The position numbers were made by a program, and so were the translations under genes. Positions 43,305 through 54,964 of a stretch of 60,285 nucleotides of DNA are shown in pieces; the first letter of the stretch is position 1; every line of letters starts with the position of its first letter. The stretch comes from Alphaproteobacteria bacterium (lineage in GTDB: Bacteria; Pseudomonadota; Alphaproteobacteria; Rickettsiales; SXRF01): contig JAGVLO010000011.1 in the NCBI GenBank assembly GCA_020049775.1, positions 1 to 60,285 on the forward strand. The letters run 5' to 3'. A model generated the notes under the pieces. It was not told where the DNA came from. It saw only the letters and a list, made by a program, of their open reading frames with translations, and searched no databases.

Positions 43305-45561
43305 AGTTAAAAACGCAACTATTTCCATTTCCCCGCTGTACCTGCTGCGGCAGATACGCGACGTCATGGCGCAGGCCGCCACGGCGCAGGAGCGGCTTGA
43401 CCGCGTGGTGGCGATTGTGGCGGCGGGGTTTGCATCGGAAGTATGTTCGGTATATTTGCTGCGTGCGGGCGATATCCTCGAACTCTATGCCAGCAAGGGC
43501 CTAAAAGAGTCTTCCGTGCATATGACGCGCCTTGGCGTTGGCCGCGGGCTTGTGGGTGAAATCGCTGCTAATGCAGAACCGCTTAATCTTGCCGATGCCA
43601 GCTCGCACCCCAAATTTGAATACCGGCCCGAAACAGGGGAAGAAATCTACAGTTCGTTTGTCGGTGTGCCGGTTTTACAGGGCGGCAAGGTCATCGGCGT
43701 GCTGGTGGTGCAAAGCAAGCTGGCGCGCGAATATACATCCGATCAGGTGGAAGTGCTGCAAACGATTGCGATGGTGCTGTCCGAACTGGCCATTTCCGGC
43801 CAGCTGGTCGATACGCAGGAACTCAAGACGGCCACAGGTGGCCTGATGTCGCAGCAGCTGATGGGTGTGCGCCTGTCGTCCGGCATTGCCAAGGCGCAGG
43901 CAGTGCTGCACCAGCCGCAGCTGGTGATAACGCAATATGTGTCGGCAGATCCTGACCATGAAAAAGAGCGTTTTGAAAATGCGCTGCGTTCGTTGCAGGA
44001 ATCGTTCGACCGCTACATACAAACCGCTGGCCTTACCGACGAGGACGAGCAACTCCAGATTATTGAAACCTACCTACTGTTCACGCAGGACCGTGGCTGG
44101 CTTTCACGCATCCATGAAGCCATGGCTTCCGGCCTTACGGCAGAGGCCGCCGTGCGCAAGGTGCAAGAAGAGCTGCATGCGCGCATGAGCCAGATGGCCA
44201 GCCCCTACATCAAGGAGCGCATACAGGACTTGGAAGATCTCTCCAACCGCCTGCTGCAGGTGTTGCTAGGTACGGAGACGGCGCTTGAGGTCAAAGAAAT
44301 GCCCGATACGTTTATTCTGGTAGCACGCACGCTTGGCCCCGCCGATTTGCTGGATTACGACCATAAGCGCATCAAGGGGCTGGTGCTGGAAGAAGGTTCG
44401 ATGACGTCGCACACGGCGGTGATTGCCCGTGCCATGGATATTCCGGCCATCGCTAAAGTCGAGAAAGCCACCAGCATTGTGCAGGCTGGTGATTTAGTGA
44501 TCCTCGACGCTGAAGGTGGTAATGTGTATGTGCGCCCGAACGATCAGGTGGAACAGATGCTCGACCAGAGCATCCAGCAATATGCACAGCGCGAGGCGCA
44601 GTATATGGCATTGCGCGATGTTCCTGCCGTCACCAAGGACGGTCACAGTATTTCGCTGAATATCAATGCCGGCCTGTTTGTGGATACGGCAAGCGTGTTG
44701 CAGGAAGGGGTGGACGGCATCGGGCTGTACCGCACCGAGCTACCCTACATGACGTCCGATAATTTCCCCGAGGTCGAGGCGCAGCGCCAGATGTATGCGT
44801 CGATGTACAAGCAACTGCCCGGTAAGCGCATCATTTTCCGCAGTTTCGATATTGGTGGCGACAAAAAAGTTCCCTACCTGCATGCGGGCGAGGAAGAAAA
44901 TCCGGCCATGGGCTGGCGCGCCACGCGCATCGGCCTCGAGCATCCGGGCATATTGCGCAAGCAGTTCCGCGCGCTCATCATGGCGGCAGATGGTCAACCT
45001 CTGCACATCATGTTCCCGTTTATCGCGCAGGTCTCCGAGCTCGAGGCCGTGCGCCGTATATTCGATCAGGAGCTTAAAGACTCCGAGGTAAAACCGTCGC
45101 TGGTCAAAGTCGGCATTATGATTGAAATCCCGTCCATTCTCTGGCAGCTCGACGAAGTGATGCAGCGGGTGGATTTTGTGTCTATCGGCAGCAACGACCT
45201 GATGCAGTTCCTGTTTGCCTGCGACCGCGGCGCGCCGCACATGGCGGGGCATTACGATACGCTCTCGCCGGTGATGTTGCGGGTGGTGCGCGATGTGGTG
45301 AACAAGGCAAAACAGCATAATGTCGAAGTCAGCTTCTGCGGTGAAATGGCGCGTAAACCCCTTGATGCGCTGGCGCTGATTGGTGTTGGCGTGCGCAGCA
45401 TATCCGCGTCGGCATCGGCAATAGGGCCAATCAAGGCAATGGTGCGCAGCGTGAGCATGCCGGAACTGGAGGCCTATGTTGCGTACCTGCTGGAGTCTTC
45501 TGATCCGAGCATACGCCAGTGGCTGTCGGCCTATGCAGCTGACCACGGCATCGTGGTGTAA
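43297..45561 (+). CDS. ptsP: Phosphoenolpyruvate-protein phosphotransferase PtsP (EI-Ntr)
   Basis: PtsP (enzyme I-Ntr) takes phosphate from PEP and passes it to NPr in the regulatory nitrogen PTS. The product has 754 residues from a GTG at 43297 (AGAGG 5 nt upstream, overlapping the previous gene); an in-frame TTG at 43273 is less likely. A GAF domain (about 15-160) precedes the PEP-utiliser domains. The phosphohistidine is His372 in GSMTSHTAVIARAMDIPAIA, and the C-terminal domain has Cys681 (VSFCGEMA). Substrate-binding blocks GIGLYRTELPYM and FVSIGSNDLMQFLFACDR are present. NPr and EIIA-Ntr are not in the window. Confidence 0.95.
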   Translation: MPKVKNATISISPLYLLRQIRDVMAQAATAQERLDRVVAIVAAGFASEVCSVYLLRAGDILELYASKGLKESSVHMTRLGVGRGLVGEIAANAEPLNLADASSHPKFEYRPETGEEIYSSFVGVPVLQGGKVIGVLVVQSKLAREYTSDQVEVLQTIAMVLSELAISGQLVDTQELKTATGGLMSQQLMGVRLSSGIAKAQAVLHQPQLVITQYVSADPDHEKERFENALRSLQESFDRYIQTAGLTDEDEQLQIIETYLLFTQDRGWLSRIHEAMASGLTAEAAVRKVQEELHARMSQMASPYIKERIQDLEDLSNRLLQVLLGTETALEVKEMPDTFILVARTLGPADLLDYDHKRIKGLVLEEGSMTSHTAVIARAMDIPAIAKVEKATSIVQAGDLVILDAEGGNVYVRPNDQVEQMLDQSIQQYAQREAQYMALRDVPAVTKDGHSISLNINAGLFVDTASVLQEGVDGIGLYRTELPYMTSDNFPEVEAQRQMYASMYKQLPGKRIIFRSFDIGGDKKVPYLHAGEEENPAMGWRATRIGLEHPGILRKQFRALIMAADGQPLHIMFPFIAQVSELEAVRRIFDQELKDSEVKPSLVKVGIMIEIPSILWQLDEVMQRVDFVSIGSNDLMQFLFACDRGAPHMAGHYDTLSPVMLRVVRDVVNKAKQHNVEVSFCGEMARKPLDALALIGVGVRSISASASAIGPIKAMVRSVSMPELEAYVAYLLESSDPSIRQWLSAYAADHGIVV

Positions 45562-46308
45562 AAGGAATGGTGATAGCATATACTATGGAATCTAACGGCT
45601 ATATAGAAATCGGGGCAGTGCTGAGGGCAGCGCGGGAAGACCGCCAGCTCGAGCTGTGGGAAGTCGGCAAACTGCTGCATATCCGTCCTCGCTATCTTGA
45701 TGCGCTGGAGCGCGGCCAGTTCTCGGAACTTCCCGGTCTGCCTTATGCTAAGGGCTATCTGCAAACCTATGCCGCATTCCTTGAGCTGGACAAAGACGAA
45801 CTGGTGCGCCGCTTCGAGCGCGAGGCAGACCTGATATCACGCCGCGGGTTTTTCCTGCCGCAGGCCTTCCATAGCGACAAAAAACCGCACCATATCGCCG
45901 TCTGGGGAAGTCTGGGCGCGTTATTGGCGCTCTATGTGCTGTGGCAGGCCATGTTTCAGGAAACAACCGAAGAAATCTCGGTGGTTGAGCATTTTGTGCC
46001 ACCCAAAATTGTGGTTACTGCAGAAATGGCGCGTGATGTCGCTTGCGTTCGCCCGCAGGAAGTATTATATCCCACCTGCTATATGAAACCGGTGCAGCTG
46101 AGGCGAATGACGTCGTTCAGCCTAGTTCCCCTGATAGGGCAACCCGCTACCGTGATGCAACTGTGGGATAAGCAGTTTGCCAAAGCCAGTAAACCTGTTG
46201 TTAATGAACCTGAGGTAAAGGAAGCAGTGGCACAAACGCCAGCTAAACCTGTTGCCAAGCCCAAGGCTGAACAAAACGAACTTGATACGAGCAAGACAGA
46301 AGAACGTA

Positions 46309-47542
<1,234 letters not shown>

Positions 47543-47553
<11 letters not shown>

Positions 47554-48871
47554 ACTCCAGCCCGTGCGCGGGACACATGATATTTTGCCGGAGGAATTCA
47601 AGGAATTTCATAAAATAATTGAAGGTGCGCGTGATATTGCAAGGCTGTATGGCTTTGAAGAAATGGCAACGCCGATATTTGAAGCAACCGAAGTATTCGC
47701 CCGCTCGATGGGCGAAACGTCGGACGTGGTTTCCAAGGAAATGTTCAGTTTTGAGACCAAAGGCGGCGAGGGCGTGACGCTGCGCCCTGAATTCACTGCA
47801 GGTATTGTGCGCGCTTTTATTTCCAACGGCATGCAGCAGCATTTGCCGCTTAAATTATTTTCCACTGGCCCGCTCTTCCGCTATGAGCGTCCGCAGAAAG
47901 GCCGCCAGCGTCAATTTCATCAAGTGAATTTCGAATGGCTGGGGGATGATAGCCCACAGGTAGATATAGACTTAATCTGCATGGCAGGTCAGTTGCTTTA
48001 CTATTTATCCGGTAATACGAAGGGCTGCACCTTACTCATAAATACGCTGGGAGATAAGGAAAGCCGTGCAAAGTATCGTGAGGCATTGGTCAAATATCTT
48101 ACACCGTATGCCAAGGAATTATCAGAGGACAGCCAGCGCCGCTTAGCATCCAACCCGTTACGCATTCTGGATTCCAAGAGTGAGCAGGATAGAAAAATTA
48201 TCGAAGGTGCACCGCAGATAAACCAATACCTGAATGATGCTGCGCGTAAGCGATTTAACATTGTTCATGAAGCGCTTTCCCATCAGGATTCAGCGCCAAT
48301 GTTTCAATCAGTAAAAATAACTCCGACTTTGGTGCGCGGTCTGGACTACTACACTGATACGGTATTTGAATTCGTAGCTGAAACAGGGGAGCTGGGTGCG
48401 CAAAATACGGTGCTTGCAGGTGGCCGTTATGATGGCCTGATTGAACAAATGGGTGGTAAACCCACTCCTGCCATCGGCTTCGCTGCAGGTGTTGAAAGGC
48501 TGCTGTTGCTGGGAGGCGAGAAGTGGCCAGTAATTGGAAAGAAAATCAAATTAATGATTATTCCATTTGAAGAGGTCAATTCTATAGATGTGCATAGGCT
48601 GGCTACGCAGTTACGAATCACTCTGACTGTATTGCCATCCAAGATGGGCATCATGCTCAGATCAACCGTAGAAACTTTGTGGCAAGGTAAGCTTGGAAAA
48701 CGTTTAGAAAAGGCATCACAACGTGGCGCAACTCATGCATTGATTTTAGCTCCTGAAGAATTGAAACAGAATTTATACATTGTGCGTAATATGCAGACGC
48801 GGGAAGAACAAAAAGTTCCTATCGATGCATTCAAAGATATGCAAAAAATAAGAAATATATTTGGGTTTTGA
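47543..48871 (+). CDS. hisS: Histidyl-tRNA synthetase
   Basis: HisRS charges tRNA-His. The 442-residue product starts at 47543 ([16 protein letters not shown]) and overlaps ispG by 11 nt. Class II motif 1 region ([20 protein letters not shown]), motif 2 ([20 protein letters not shown]), the His-specific [16 protein letters not shown] and motif 3 ([14 protein letters not shown]) are all present, and the C-terminal anticodon-binding domain is complete. From about 47950 to the stop the gene is much richer in A/T than its 5' part and the next gene prfA, with the reading frame intact. This points to a recombined 3' portion. Confidence 0.95.
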
Positions 48872-48877
48872 TAAGAA

Positions 48878-49948
48878 ATGTCCTTCGAAGATCGCTTAGA
48901 TATGCTGGTGCGCCGCCACGACGAACTCCGCGATACGCTGGGGGCGGGGAAGGTGAGCGGTAGTGATTTTGCCAAATTCTCCAAGGAATATTCTGACCTG
49001 ACGCCGCTGGTGGAAACTATCCAGAGCTACCAGAAGGCCCTCAGGTCGCTGTCTGACCTCAAGCAAATGGTGGCTGACCCGTCGTGCGATGCCGAGATGA
49101 AATCCATGGCCGAACAGGAAATGCACGAGATACAGCACACGCTGCCGGAGCTGACGCGCGCCGTGCAGGTGGCGTTGTTGCCTAAGGATTCCGCCGACGA
49201 AAAGAACGCCATTCTTGAAGTGCGCGCAGGCACAGGCGGTGACGAGGCGGCGCTGTTTGCCGCCGATCTATTCCGCATGTACCAGCGTTATGCTGCTTCG
49301 CAGGGCTGGAAATTCGAGGTGATGTCGCTTTCTGAATCGGCACTCGGCGGCTACAAGGACGCCACAGCGGAAATCACCGGACGCGGCGTGTTCGCCAAAA
49401 TGAAATTTGAATCTGGCGTGCATCGCGTGCAGCGCGTTCCAGCTACGGAAACGCAAGGCCGCGTGCATACGTCAGCGGCCACGGTGGCCGTGCTGCCGGA
49501 AGCGGAAGAGGTGGACATTCATATTGAAGATAAAGACCTGCGTATCGACGTGTTCCGCTCCAGCGGCCCCGGCGGCCAGTCGGTGAATACCACGGATTCC
49601 GCCGTGCGCATCGTGCATCTGCCTACGGGGCTGATTGTGCAGCAGCAGGACGAAAAATCGCAGCATAAAAATAAAGCCAAGGCGCTGAAGGTATTGCGCG
49701 CGCGCCTGTATGAAATGGAGCGTGAAAAGCTGGCCAACGAACGCGCGGGCATGCGCAAGGAGCAGGTGGGTTCGGGTGACCGTTCCGAGCGCATCCGCAC
49801 CTATAATTTCCCGCAAGGCCGCGTGACCGACCACCGCATCAACCTGACCGCCTATAAGATAGACGACGTGATGGCGGGCGATATTTCTGAATTCGTGGAT
49901 GCGCTGATTTCCGACGATCAGGCGCGTAAGCTGTCGGAATTAAACTGA
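48878..49948 (+). CDS. prfA: Peptide chain release factor 1
   Basis: RF1 ends translation at UAA and UAG. The 356-residue length is normal. The GGQ motif that triggers peptide release is at residues 232-234 ([18 protein letters not shown]). The stop-codon recognition loop carries the RF1-type PxT motif in [35 protein letters not shown] and [20 protein letters not shown] are also typical. It follows hisS by 6 bp and precedes prmC, which methylates the GGQ glutamine of this very protein. Confidence 0.97.
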   Translation: MSFEDRLDMLVRRHDELRDTLGAGKVSGSDFAKFSKEYSDLTPLVETIQSYQKALRSLSDLKQMVADPSCDAEMKSMAEQEMHEIQHTLPELTRAVQVALLPKDSADEKNAILEVRAGTGGDEAALFAADLFRMYQRYAASQGWKFEVMSLSESALGGYKDATAEITGRGVFAKMKFESGVHRVQRVPATETQGRVHTSAATVAVLPEAEEVDIHIEDKDLRIDVFRSSGPGGQSVNTTDSAVRIVHLPTGLIVQQQDEKSQHKNKAKALKVLRARLYEMEREKLANERAGMRKEQVGSGDRSERIRTYNFPQGRVTDHRINLTAYKIDDVMAGDISEFVDALISDDQARKLSELN

Positions 49949-49981
49949 TTTTTATGGTTAAAACACATTAATACAAAAAGA

Positions 49982-50881
49982 ATGGATGATGGACGAATGC
50001 CGATTTTGAGTAACGCTTTGCAAATCAACAAGACTTATGCTAAAGACGCTTTGCGCTTGGCGGTGCTGGAATTACAGCGCGCCGAAATTGCAAGCGCCTC
50101 GCTGGATGCGCGTGTTTTGCTCCAGCATGTTTTGGGCGTCAGCCGCGAGCAATTGCTTGTTGACGACCGGTTGGTGATAACGCCGCAGCAGGAAGCGGCT
50201 TACCAGGAGATGATCACAAAACGCGCTAGCCGCCAGCCTGTATCACAGCTGGTTGGAAGGCGTGAGTTCTGGGGCATCACTTTCCGCGTGACGGGCGATA
50301 CGCTTGACCCGAGGCCGGATAGCGAAACGCTGGTCGAGGCGGTACTGAAGAAAATGAAAGATCGGGAAGCGCCATACCGCATTCTTGATCTGGGAACGGG
50401 AACGGGCTGTTTGCTGCTGGCGTTGCTGAGCGAATATCCCAATGCTACGGGCGTCGGTGTCGATATCAGCGAACAGGCACTGGAAGTGGCGCAGCAGAAC
50501 ATGTCGCTGCTGGGAATGGTAAACCGGGCACGATTCTTGCGTTCCCGCTGGGCCGACGAGGTGGAAGGCGAGTTCGACATCATAGTGTCTAACCCTCCCT
50601 ACATTCCGACGCAGGTTATCCCGACGCTGGCTCCGGAGGTGCGCGAATACGAGCCGCATCTGGCGCTCGACGGCGGGGAAGACGGTTTTGATTGCTACCG
50701 CGCCATCATGAAGCAGGTTCCAAAGCTTCTGGCGGCAGACGGTATCGCCGCTTTTGAGGTGGGTATCGGCCAGCAGCGCGAGCTTCCGGCGATAGCCGAG
50801 GCGGAAGCGTTGCAGGTGGCAGGCATTAAGGAAGATATGGCGGGTATTCCGCGTTGTGTATTAGTTCAACATAAAAGGTAA
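49982..50881 (+). CDS. prmC: Release factor glutamine N5-methyltransferase
   Basis: PrmC methylates the glutamine of the GGQ motif in release factors. The 299-residue product has the SAM-binding motif ILDLGTGTGCLLLALLSE and the NPPY active motif in IIVSNPPYIPTQVI, both diagnostic. The N-terminal helical domain includes SRQPVSQLVGRREFWGITF. The ATG at 49982 is used; the one at 49997 (MPILSNALQ) is equally possible. It directly follows prfA, as in many bacteria, so enzyme and substrate are co-expressed. Confidence 0.95.
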   Translation: MDDGRMPILSNALQINKTYAKDALRLAVLELQRAEIASASLDARVLLQHVLGVSREQLLVDDRLVITPQQEAAYQEMITKRASRQPVSQLVGRREFWGITFRVTGDTLDPRPDSETLVEAVLKKMKDREAPYRILDLGTGTGCLLLALLSEYPNATGVGVDISEQALEVAQQNMSLLGMVNRARFLRSRWADEVEGEFDIIVSNPPYIPTQVIPTLAPEVREYEPHLALDGGEDGFDCYRAIMKQVPKLLAADGIAAFEVGIGQQRELPAIAEAEALQVAGIKEDMAGIPRCVLVQHKR

Positions 50882-50886
50882 GTTAC

Positions 50887-51369
50887 ATGAGAAAAAAACC
50901 AGGCATGCAAAATAGTGGTGGCGGCTATAAAAGCAATAAGCCGCGCTATCAGGGCCATCATCAGAGTCATCATCAAGGTGGTTCGGGCGGCGGCAATAAC
51001 CGTCCACGCAAAAACTACGCTGCCTCGCGTGAAAAATATCTGGCGCAAGCGCGCGACGCCCTTGCCGCCGGCGACCGCGTTCTGGCGGAAAATTATTTCC
51101 AGCATGCCGAGCATTGCTACCGCATGATGGTGGAAGAAGGCTACCATACGCGTAACCAGCAACAGCAGCCACAGCAGGGCGATGTTGCTCAGCAAGCTGA
51201 AGCGGGCCAACAGCCCATGACCGAAGATTCACCGGAAGAAATTATTCGTGAAAATTCAGGGGCGTTACCAGCGTTTCTTACAGCAGGGTATCAGGCTGGA
51301 CAGACCGCTCCGGCAACAGGGAACGAAGCTCCGGCAGTGCAGGACTGGGAAGAGCGTGACAGCGCCTAG
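50887..51369 (+). CDS. DUF4167 protein
   Basis: DUF4167 proteins are found in Alphaproteobacteria and nearly always follow prmC. The 160-residue product has a basic, Gly/His-rich N-terminus (HHQSHHQGG, NNRPRKNY), which may bind nucleic acid. The conserved core is about 45-85: REKYLAQARDALAAGDRVLA, then ENYFQHAEHCYRMM. The C-terminus is Gln/Pro-rich and acidic, probably disordered. No function is known. Its presence here is good support for the alphaproteobacterial origin of the window. It starts 5 bp after prmC. Confidence 0.9.
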   Translation: MRKKPGMQNSGGGYKSNKPRYQGHHQSHHQGGSGGGNNRPRKNYAASREKYLAQARDALAAGDRVLAENYFQHAEHCYRMMVEEGYHTRNQQQQPQQGDVAQQAEAGQQPMTEDSPEEIIRENSGALPAFLTAGYQAGQTAPATGNEAPAVQDWEERDSA

Positions 51370-51424
51370 GCCAGCTTAAAGTCTTAGCTTAAGGTTTTCG
51401 TGTAGTCTTTTATATTTTATAAAT

Positions 51425-52258
51425 TTATTGCTTTACACTGAGCAGGCATGATTCTCCTGTACGGCATTCTTTTGCCAGCGTGGCCCGCACAATGCCGAAC
51501 CACAAATTCAGGTCGAGCATAAGGGGCATCAGCTTTTCGTCATTCGAGAAATAGGCGTAGAGCGGCGCCTCTTTGGGGGAATAATCCTCAATCTCAGAGG
51601 TGGTGAATCCGGCGATGGGTTTGCGCTTGATGGCGATGCGCACCGTCTCCCGCTGGCTGTTGCCGTAGCTGATGGTCTTTTTCCCCGCCAGTGTAATACT
51701 GATAAGGCTTAAGCGCCTGCCGTCAAAAAATTTCACATCAAAACTGTTTTGGCCGCCTTGCATGGCTTGGTGGAGGGCTTCACGTACCCGTAAAATGAAA
51801 CTGAGTGGGTCGGCTGACTTTTCCTTATCAGCCTCCGGCACGGCGGGGCGCTTGCTACGGTCGTCGGGCGGCACCAGCGTTTCCACGCTTTTGCCGTCAT
51901 TCACCTCGATTTTGACGTACTTCTTTTTGTTACGGGTCTGATAGTTGCTCTCATATACAATGTGGTTATAGGTGAAGTCTGCTCCGGTGGCGTCAGTGGT
52001 AGAGTGGCTCTTGTGGGGGACAAAAAACTTTACGACGCCGGTGGTGATGATGTCGGTGACGATGTCATAATGCTTGGACGACTGCTCGATTTCTACTCCC
52101 AGCTTGCCAAATACGATGCCCCCGTAGCTCAGGTCGTATAGCCCCTTGAATTCAAGGTCGCGCTTGAGGTTGACCGGCGTCAAGGCGGACTCTGCGCGTG
52201 CATGCGAAGCTGCGATAAATGGCAGAAAAAGCAAGGCGATAAGCCAATATTTGCGCAT
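51425..52258 (-). CDS. DUF3108 domain periplasmic protein
   Basis: This exported protein has a DUF3108 domain of unknown function. From the ATG at 52258 it has 277 residues with a signal peptide of about 21 residues (LIALLFLPFIAASHARA). The domain covers most of the mature protein: DLEFKGLYDLSYGGIVFGKL, then FTYNHIVYESNYQTRNKK, and the later FDVKFFDGRRLSLISITLAG. Related proteins are often lipid-transfer-like or outer-membrane associated, but this is not established. It is divergent from clpB with about 110 bp between starts, and an in-frame ATG at 52300 is less likely. It has no evident operon partner. Confidence 0.85.
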   Translation of the reverse strand: MRKYWLIALLFLPFIAASHARAESALTPVNLKRDLEFKGLYDLSYGGIVFGKLGVEIEQSSKHYDIVTDIITTGVVKFFVPHKSHSTTDATGADFTYNHIVYESNYQTRNKKKYVKIEVNDGKSVETLVPPDDRSKRPAVPEADKEKSADPLSFILRVREALHQAMQGGQNSFDVKFFDGRRLSLISITLAGKKTISYGNSQRETVRIAIKRKPIAGFTTSEIEDYSPKEAPLYAYFSNDEKLMPLMLDLNLWFGIVRATLAKECRTGESCLLSVKQ

Positions 52259-52274
52259 AGTTGCCGGGGGCCTA

Positions 52275-52303
52275 TTGTACAAGTGTTTTTCCTTACCCAT
52301 ATT
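52275..52303 (+). promoter_or_regulatory. Possible heat-shock (sigma-32 type) promoter of clpB
   Basis: CCCATATTA at 52296-52304 resembles the -10 of sigma-32 promoters (CCCCATnT), and TTGTAC at 52275-52280 partly matches the -35 with a 15-bp spacer. It lies about 65 bp before clpB, a typical heat-shock gene. The -35 match is weak. Confidence 0.3.
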
Positions 52304-52333
52304 ACAATGTGTGTATCAGCATAGCCTTACCAC

Positions 52334-52369
52334 AAGGATATAAAATATGGCCATAAGGATTTAAATATG
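52334..52369 (+). repeat. Duplicated ribosome binding site and start before clpB
   Basis: AAGGAT followed by an AT-rich spacer and ATGG occurs twice, 20-21 nt apart (AAGGAT at 52334 and 52355; ATG at 52347 and 52367). The first ATG opens a five-codon ORF (Met-Ala-Ile-Arg-Ile) that stops at 52364, two bases before the clpB ATG. It looks like a tandem duplication that made a mini-leader. Confidence 0.6.
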
Positions 52370-54964
52370 GATTTCGAAAAATATACCTCTAAATCGCAGC
52401 AGATTATTCAGGCCGCCCAGTCGCTGGCCCTGCGTGAGTCCCATCAGCGTTTTATGCCCGAGCATATATTGTCTGCCCTTATGGAAGACAGTGAGCGTCT
52501 GGCTGATAAACTCATCCGTGCCTGTGGTGGCAACGCCCAGCAGGTAGCTGAAGAAGTGCAAGCCGCCATGGACCGTATGCCCAAGGTAGAGGGCGCAGGG
52601 GCGGGCCAGCTCTATATCACGCCGGAAACTGCGCGTTTCTTCGATACGGCTGAGCAGCTTTCCAAAAAAGCGGGTGACGAGTTTGTCACGCTTGAGCGCC
52701 TGCTGCAGGCTATTTCCATGGGCAAGGACAAATCATCCACCATACTGTCGAATGCAGGCGTGACGCCGCAAAAGCTCAATGCCGCCATCAATGACATGCG
52801 CAAGGGCCGCACGGCAACGTCTGCCAATGCCGAGGATCAGTATGAGGCGCTGAAGAAATATACGAAGGATTATACCGAACTGGCCAAGGCCGGAAAGCTC
52901 GACCCCGTCATTGGCCGCGACGAGGAAATACGCCGCACCATGCAGGTGCTGTCGCGCCGAACCAAGAACAATCCCGTGCTTATCGGCGAACCGGGTGTAG
53001 GCAAAACCGCGATTGTCGAGGGATTGGCACAGCGCATCATCGCAGGTGACGTGCCGGAAACGTTGAAAGACAAGCGCCTGCTGGCGCTTGACCTCGGCGC
53101 ATTGATTGCGGGGGCGAAGTTTCGCGGCGAGTTTGAAGAGCGCCTGAAGGCTGTATTGAGTGAAATGGAAGCTGCAGGCGGCGATATTGTACTGTTCATC
53201 GACGAGCTGCACACGCTGGTGGGTGCGGGTAAGGCTGAAGGCGCAATGGATGCCGGAAACCTGCTGAAACCCGCGCTGGCGCGCGGCGAGCTGCATTGTG
53301 TAGGTGCCACCACGCTCGACGAATACCGCAAATATATTGAAAAAGATGCGGCCCTTGCCCGCCGTTTCCAGTCTGTGTTTGTGGCCGAGCCGTCGGTGGA
53401 AGACACGATTTCCATCTTGCGCGGGCTTAAGGAAAAATACGAGCTGCATCATGGCATACGCATAACCGACGCGGCGATTGTGGCAGCGGCGACGCTTTCG
53501 CACCGCTATATCAGCGATCGCTTCCTGCCGGACAAGGCTATCGACCTTGTGGACGAAGCGTCAGCACGCCTGCGCATGGAGGTGGACAGCAAGCCCGAAG
53601 AGCTCGACGAGCTGGACCGTCGCATTATACAGATGAAAATCGAGCGCGAGGCGCTGAAAAAAGAAACCGACAAGGCATCGCAAGACCGTTTCGGAAAGCT
53701 GGAAAAAGAACTGTCTAAGCTGGAAAAAGAAAGCGCGGACTTCACTTCGCGCTGGCAGGCGGAGAAGTCGCAGCTGCAATCAGTGCAGAAACTCAAGGAA
53801 CAGATTGATGAAGCAAAAGCGCAGGGTGAGATCGCTCAGCGCAATGGCGACCTCACCAAAGCGGGAGAGATTGTCTATAGCGTAATCCCCAGATTGCAGC
53901 AGCAATTGAAGGATGCCGAGAAATCCACAGGCGGAGAGGCCATGCTGAAAGAAGCCGTCACTGACGAGGATATCGCATCGGTGGTGTCACGCTGGACGGG
54001 TATTCCGGTGGAAAAAATGATGGAAGGCGAACGTGCAAAACTGCTGCGCATGGAAGATAACCTGCGCAAACGTGTGGTAGGACAAGAAGAGGCGCTGCTC
54101 GCTGTTTCCAACGCTGTACGCCGCGCCCGCGCCGGTATTTCTGATCCTTCGCGCCCGATTGGTTCTTTCCTGTTCTTAGGGCCGACCGGTGTCGGCAAAA
54201 CCGAGCTGTGCAAGGCACTGGCTGAATTTATCTTTGATGATGAAACGGCAATCTTGCGCGTTGATATGTCTGAATTCATGGAAAAACACTCGGTTGCCCG
54301 CCTGATCGGCGCCCCCCCGGGGTATGTTGGCTATGAAGAAGGTGGCGTGATTACCGAAGCGGTGCGCCGCCGCCCGTATCAGGTGATATTGTTCGATGAA
54401 GTGGAAAAAGCGCATACCGATGTGTTCAATATATTGCTGCAGGTGCTTGATGACGGCCGCCTGACGGACGGGCAGGGGCAGACAGTCGATTTCCGCAACA
54501 CCATTATTGTGCTTACCTCCAACCTTGGCTCGGAATATCTCGCCGAGGGCAAAAGCGAGGAAATAACGGAGTCCGTGCGCGATCAGGTGATGCAGGTGGT
54601 ACGCAAGTCGTTCCGCCCCGAATTCCTGAACCGGCTGGATGACATCATCCTTTTTTCGCGCCTGCGCAAGGCAGACATGGCGTATATCGTGGATATTCAG
54701 GTGGCGCGGCTTGCCAAACGCCTTGCCGAGCGCGGTATCAGCTTCACGCTGGATGACAAGGCACGCACATGGCTGGCTGAAGAGGGCTACGACCCCGCGT
54801 ATGGCGCACGTCCGCTCAAACGCGTTATCCAGCGCCAGTTGCAGGATGCGCTTGCCACACAGCTGCTGGGCGGTACGATCGCCGATGGTCAGGAAGTACA
54901 GGTATCTGCGGGACGCAACGGACTTTCGATTGCCCCAAAGAGCAAAGCGGCGAAAGTCGCTTAA
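52367..54964 (+). CDS. clpB: ATP-dependent disaggregase ClpB
   Basis: ClpB is a hexameric AAA+ chaperone that, with DnaK, resolubilises aggregated proteins. The 865-residue length is normal. The N domain (1 to about 145) is complete. NBD1 has Walker [11 protein letters not shown] at about 207-216 and Walker [13 protein letters not shown]. The coiled-coil M domain (about 400-530) is what sets ClpB apart from ClpA/ClpC. NBD2 has Walker [11 protein letters not shown] at about 605-614 and [12 protein letters not shown] possible heat-shock promoter and a duplicated start signal lie upstream. Its stop shares an A with the next ATG (TAATG). Confidence 0.97.
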   Translation: MDFEKYTSKSQQIIQAAQSLALRESHQRFMPEHILSALMEDSERLADKLIRACGGNAQQVAEEVQAAMDRMPKVEGAGAGQLYITPETARFFDTAEQLSKKAGDEFVTLERLLQAISMGKDKSSTILSNAGVTPQKLNAAINDMRKGRTATSANAEDQYEALKKYTKDYTELAKAGKLDPVIGRDEEIRRTMQVLSRRTKNNPVLIGEPGVGKTAIVEGLAQRIIAGDVPETLKDKRLLALDLGALIAGAKFRGEFEERLKAVLSEMEAAGGDIVLFIDELHTLVGAGKAEGAMDAGNLLKPALARGELHCVGATTLDEYRKYIEKDAALARRFQSVFVAEPSVEDTISILRGLKEKYELHHGIRITDAAIVAAATLSHRYISDRFLPDKAIDLVDEASARLRMEVDSKPEELDELDRRIIQMKIEREALKKETDKASQDRFGKLEKELSKLEKESADFTSRWQAEKSQLQSVQKLKEQIDEAKAQGEIAQRNGDLTKAGEIVYSVIPRLQQQLKDAEKSTGGEAMLKEAVTDEDIASVVSRWTGIPVEKMMEGERAKLLRMEDNLRKRVVGQEEALLAVSNAVRRARAGISDPSRPIGSFLFLGPTGVGKTELCKALAEFIFDDETAILRVDMSEFMEKHSVARLIGAPPGYVGYEEGGVITEAVRRRPYQVILFDEVEKAHTDVFNILLQVLDDGRLTDGQGQTVDFRNTIIVLTSNLGSEYLAEGKSEEITESVRDQVMQVVRKSFRPEFLNRLDDIILFSRLRKADMAYIVDIQVARLAKRLAERGISFTLDDKARTWLAEEGYDPAYGARPLKRVIQRQLQDALATQLLGGTIADGQEVQVSAGRNGLSIAPKSKAAKVA

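Noticed and set aside
44740-45579. Minus-strand open frame of about 280 codons opposite ptsP
   Set aside because: The composition is His/Arg-rich and has no family match; ptsP on the plus strand is complete and conserved.
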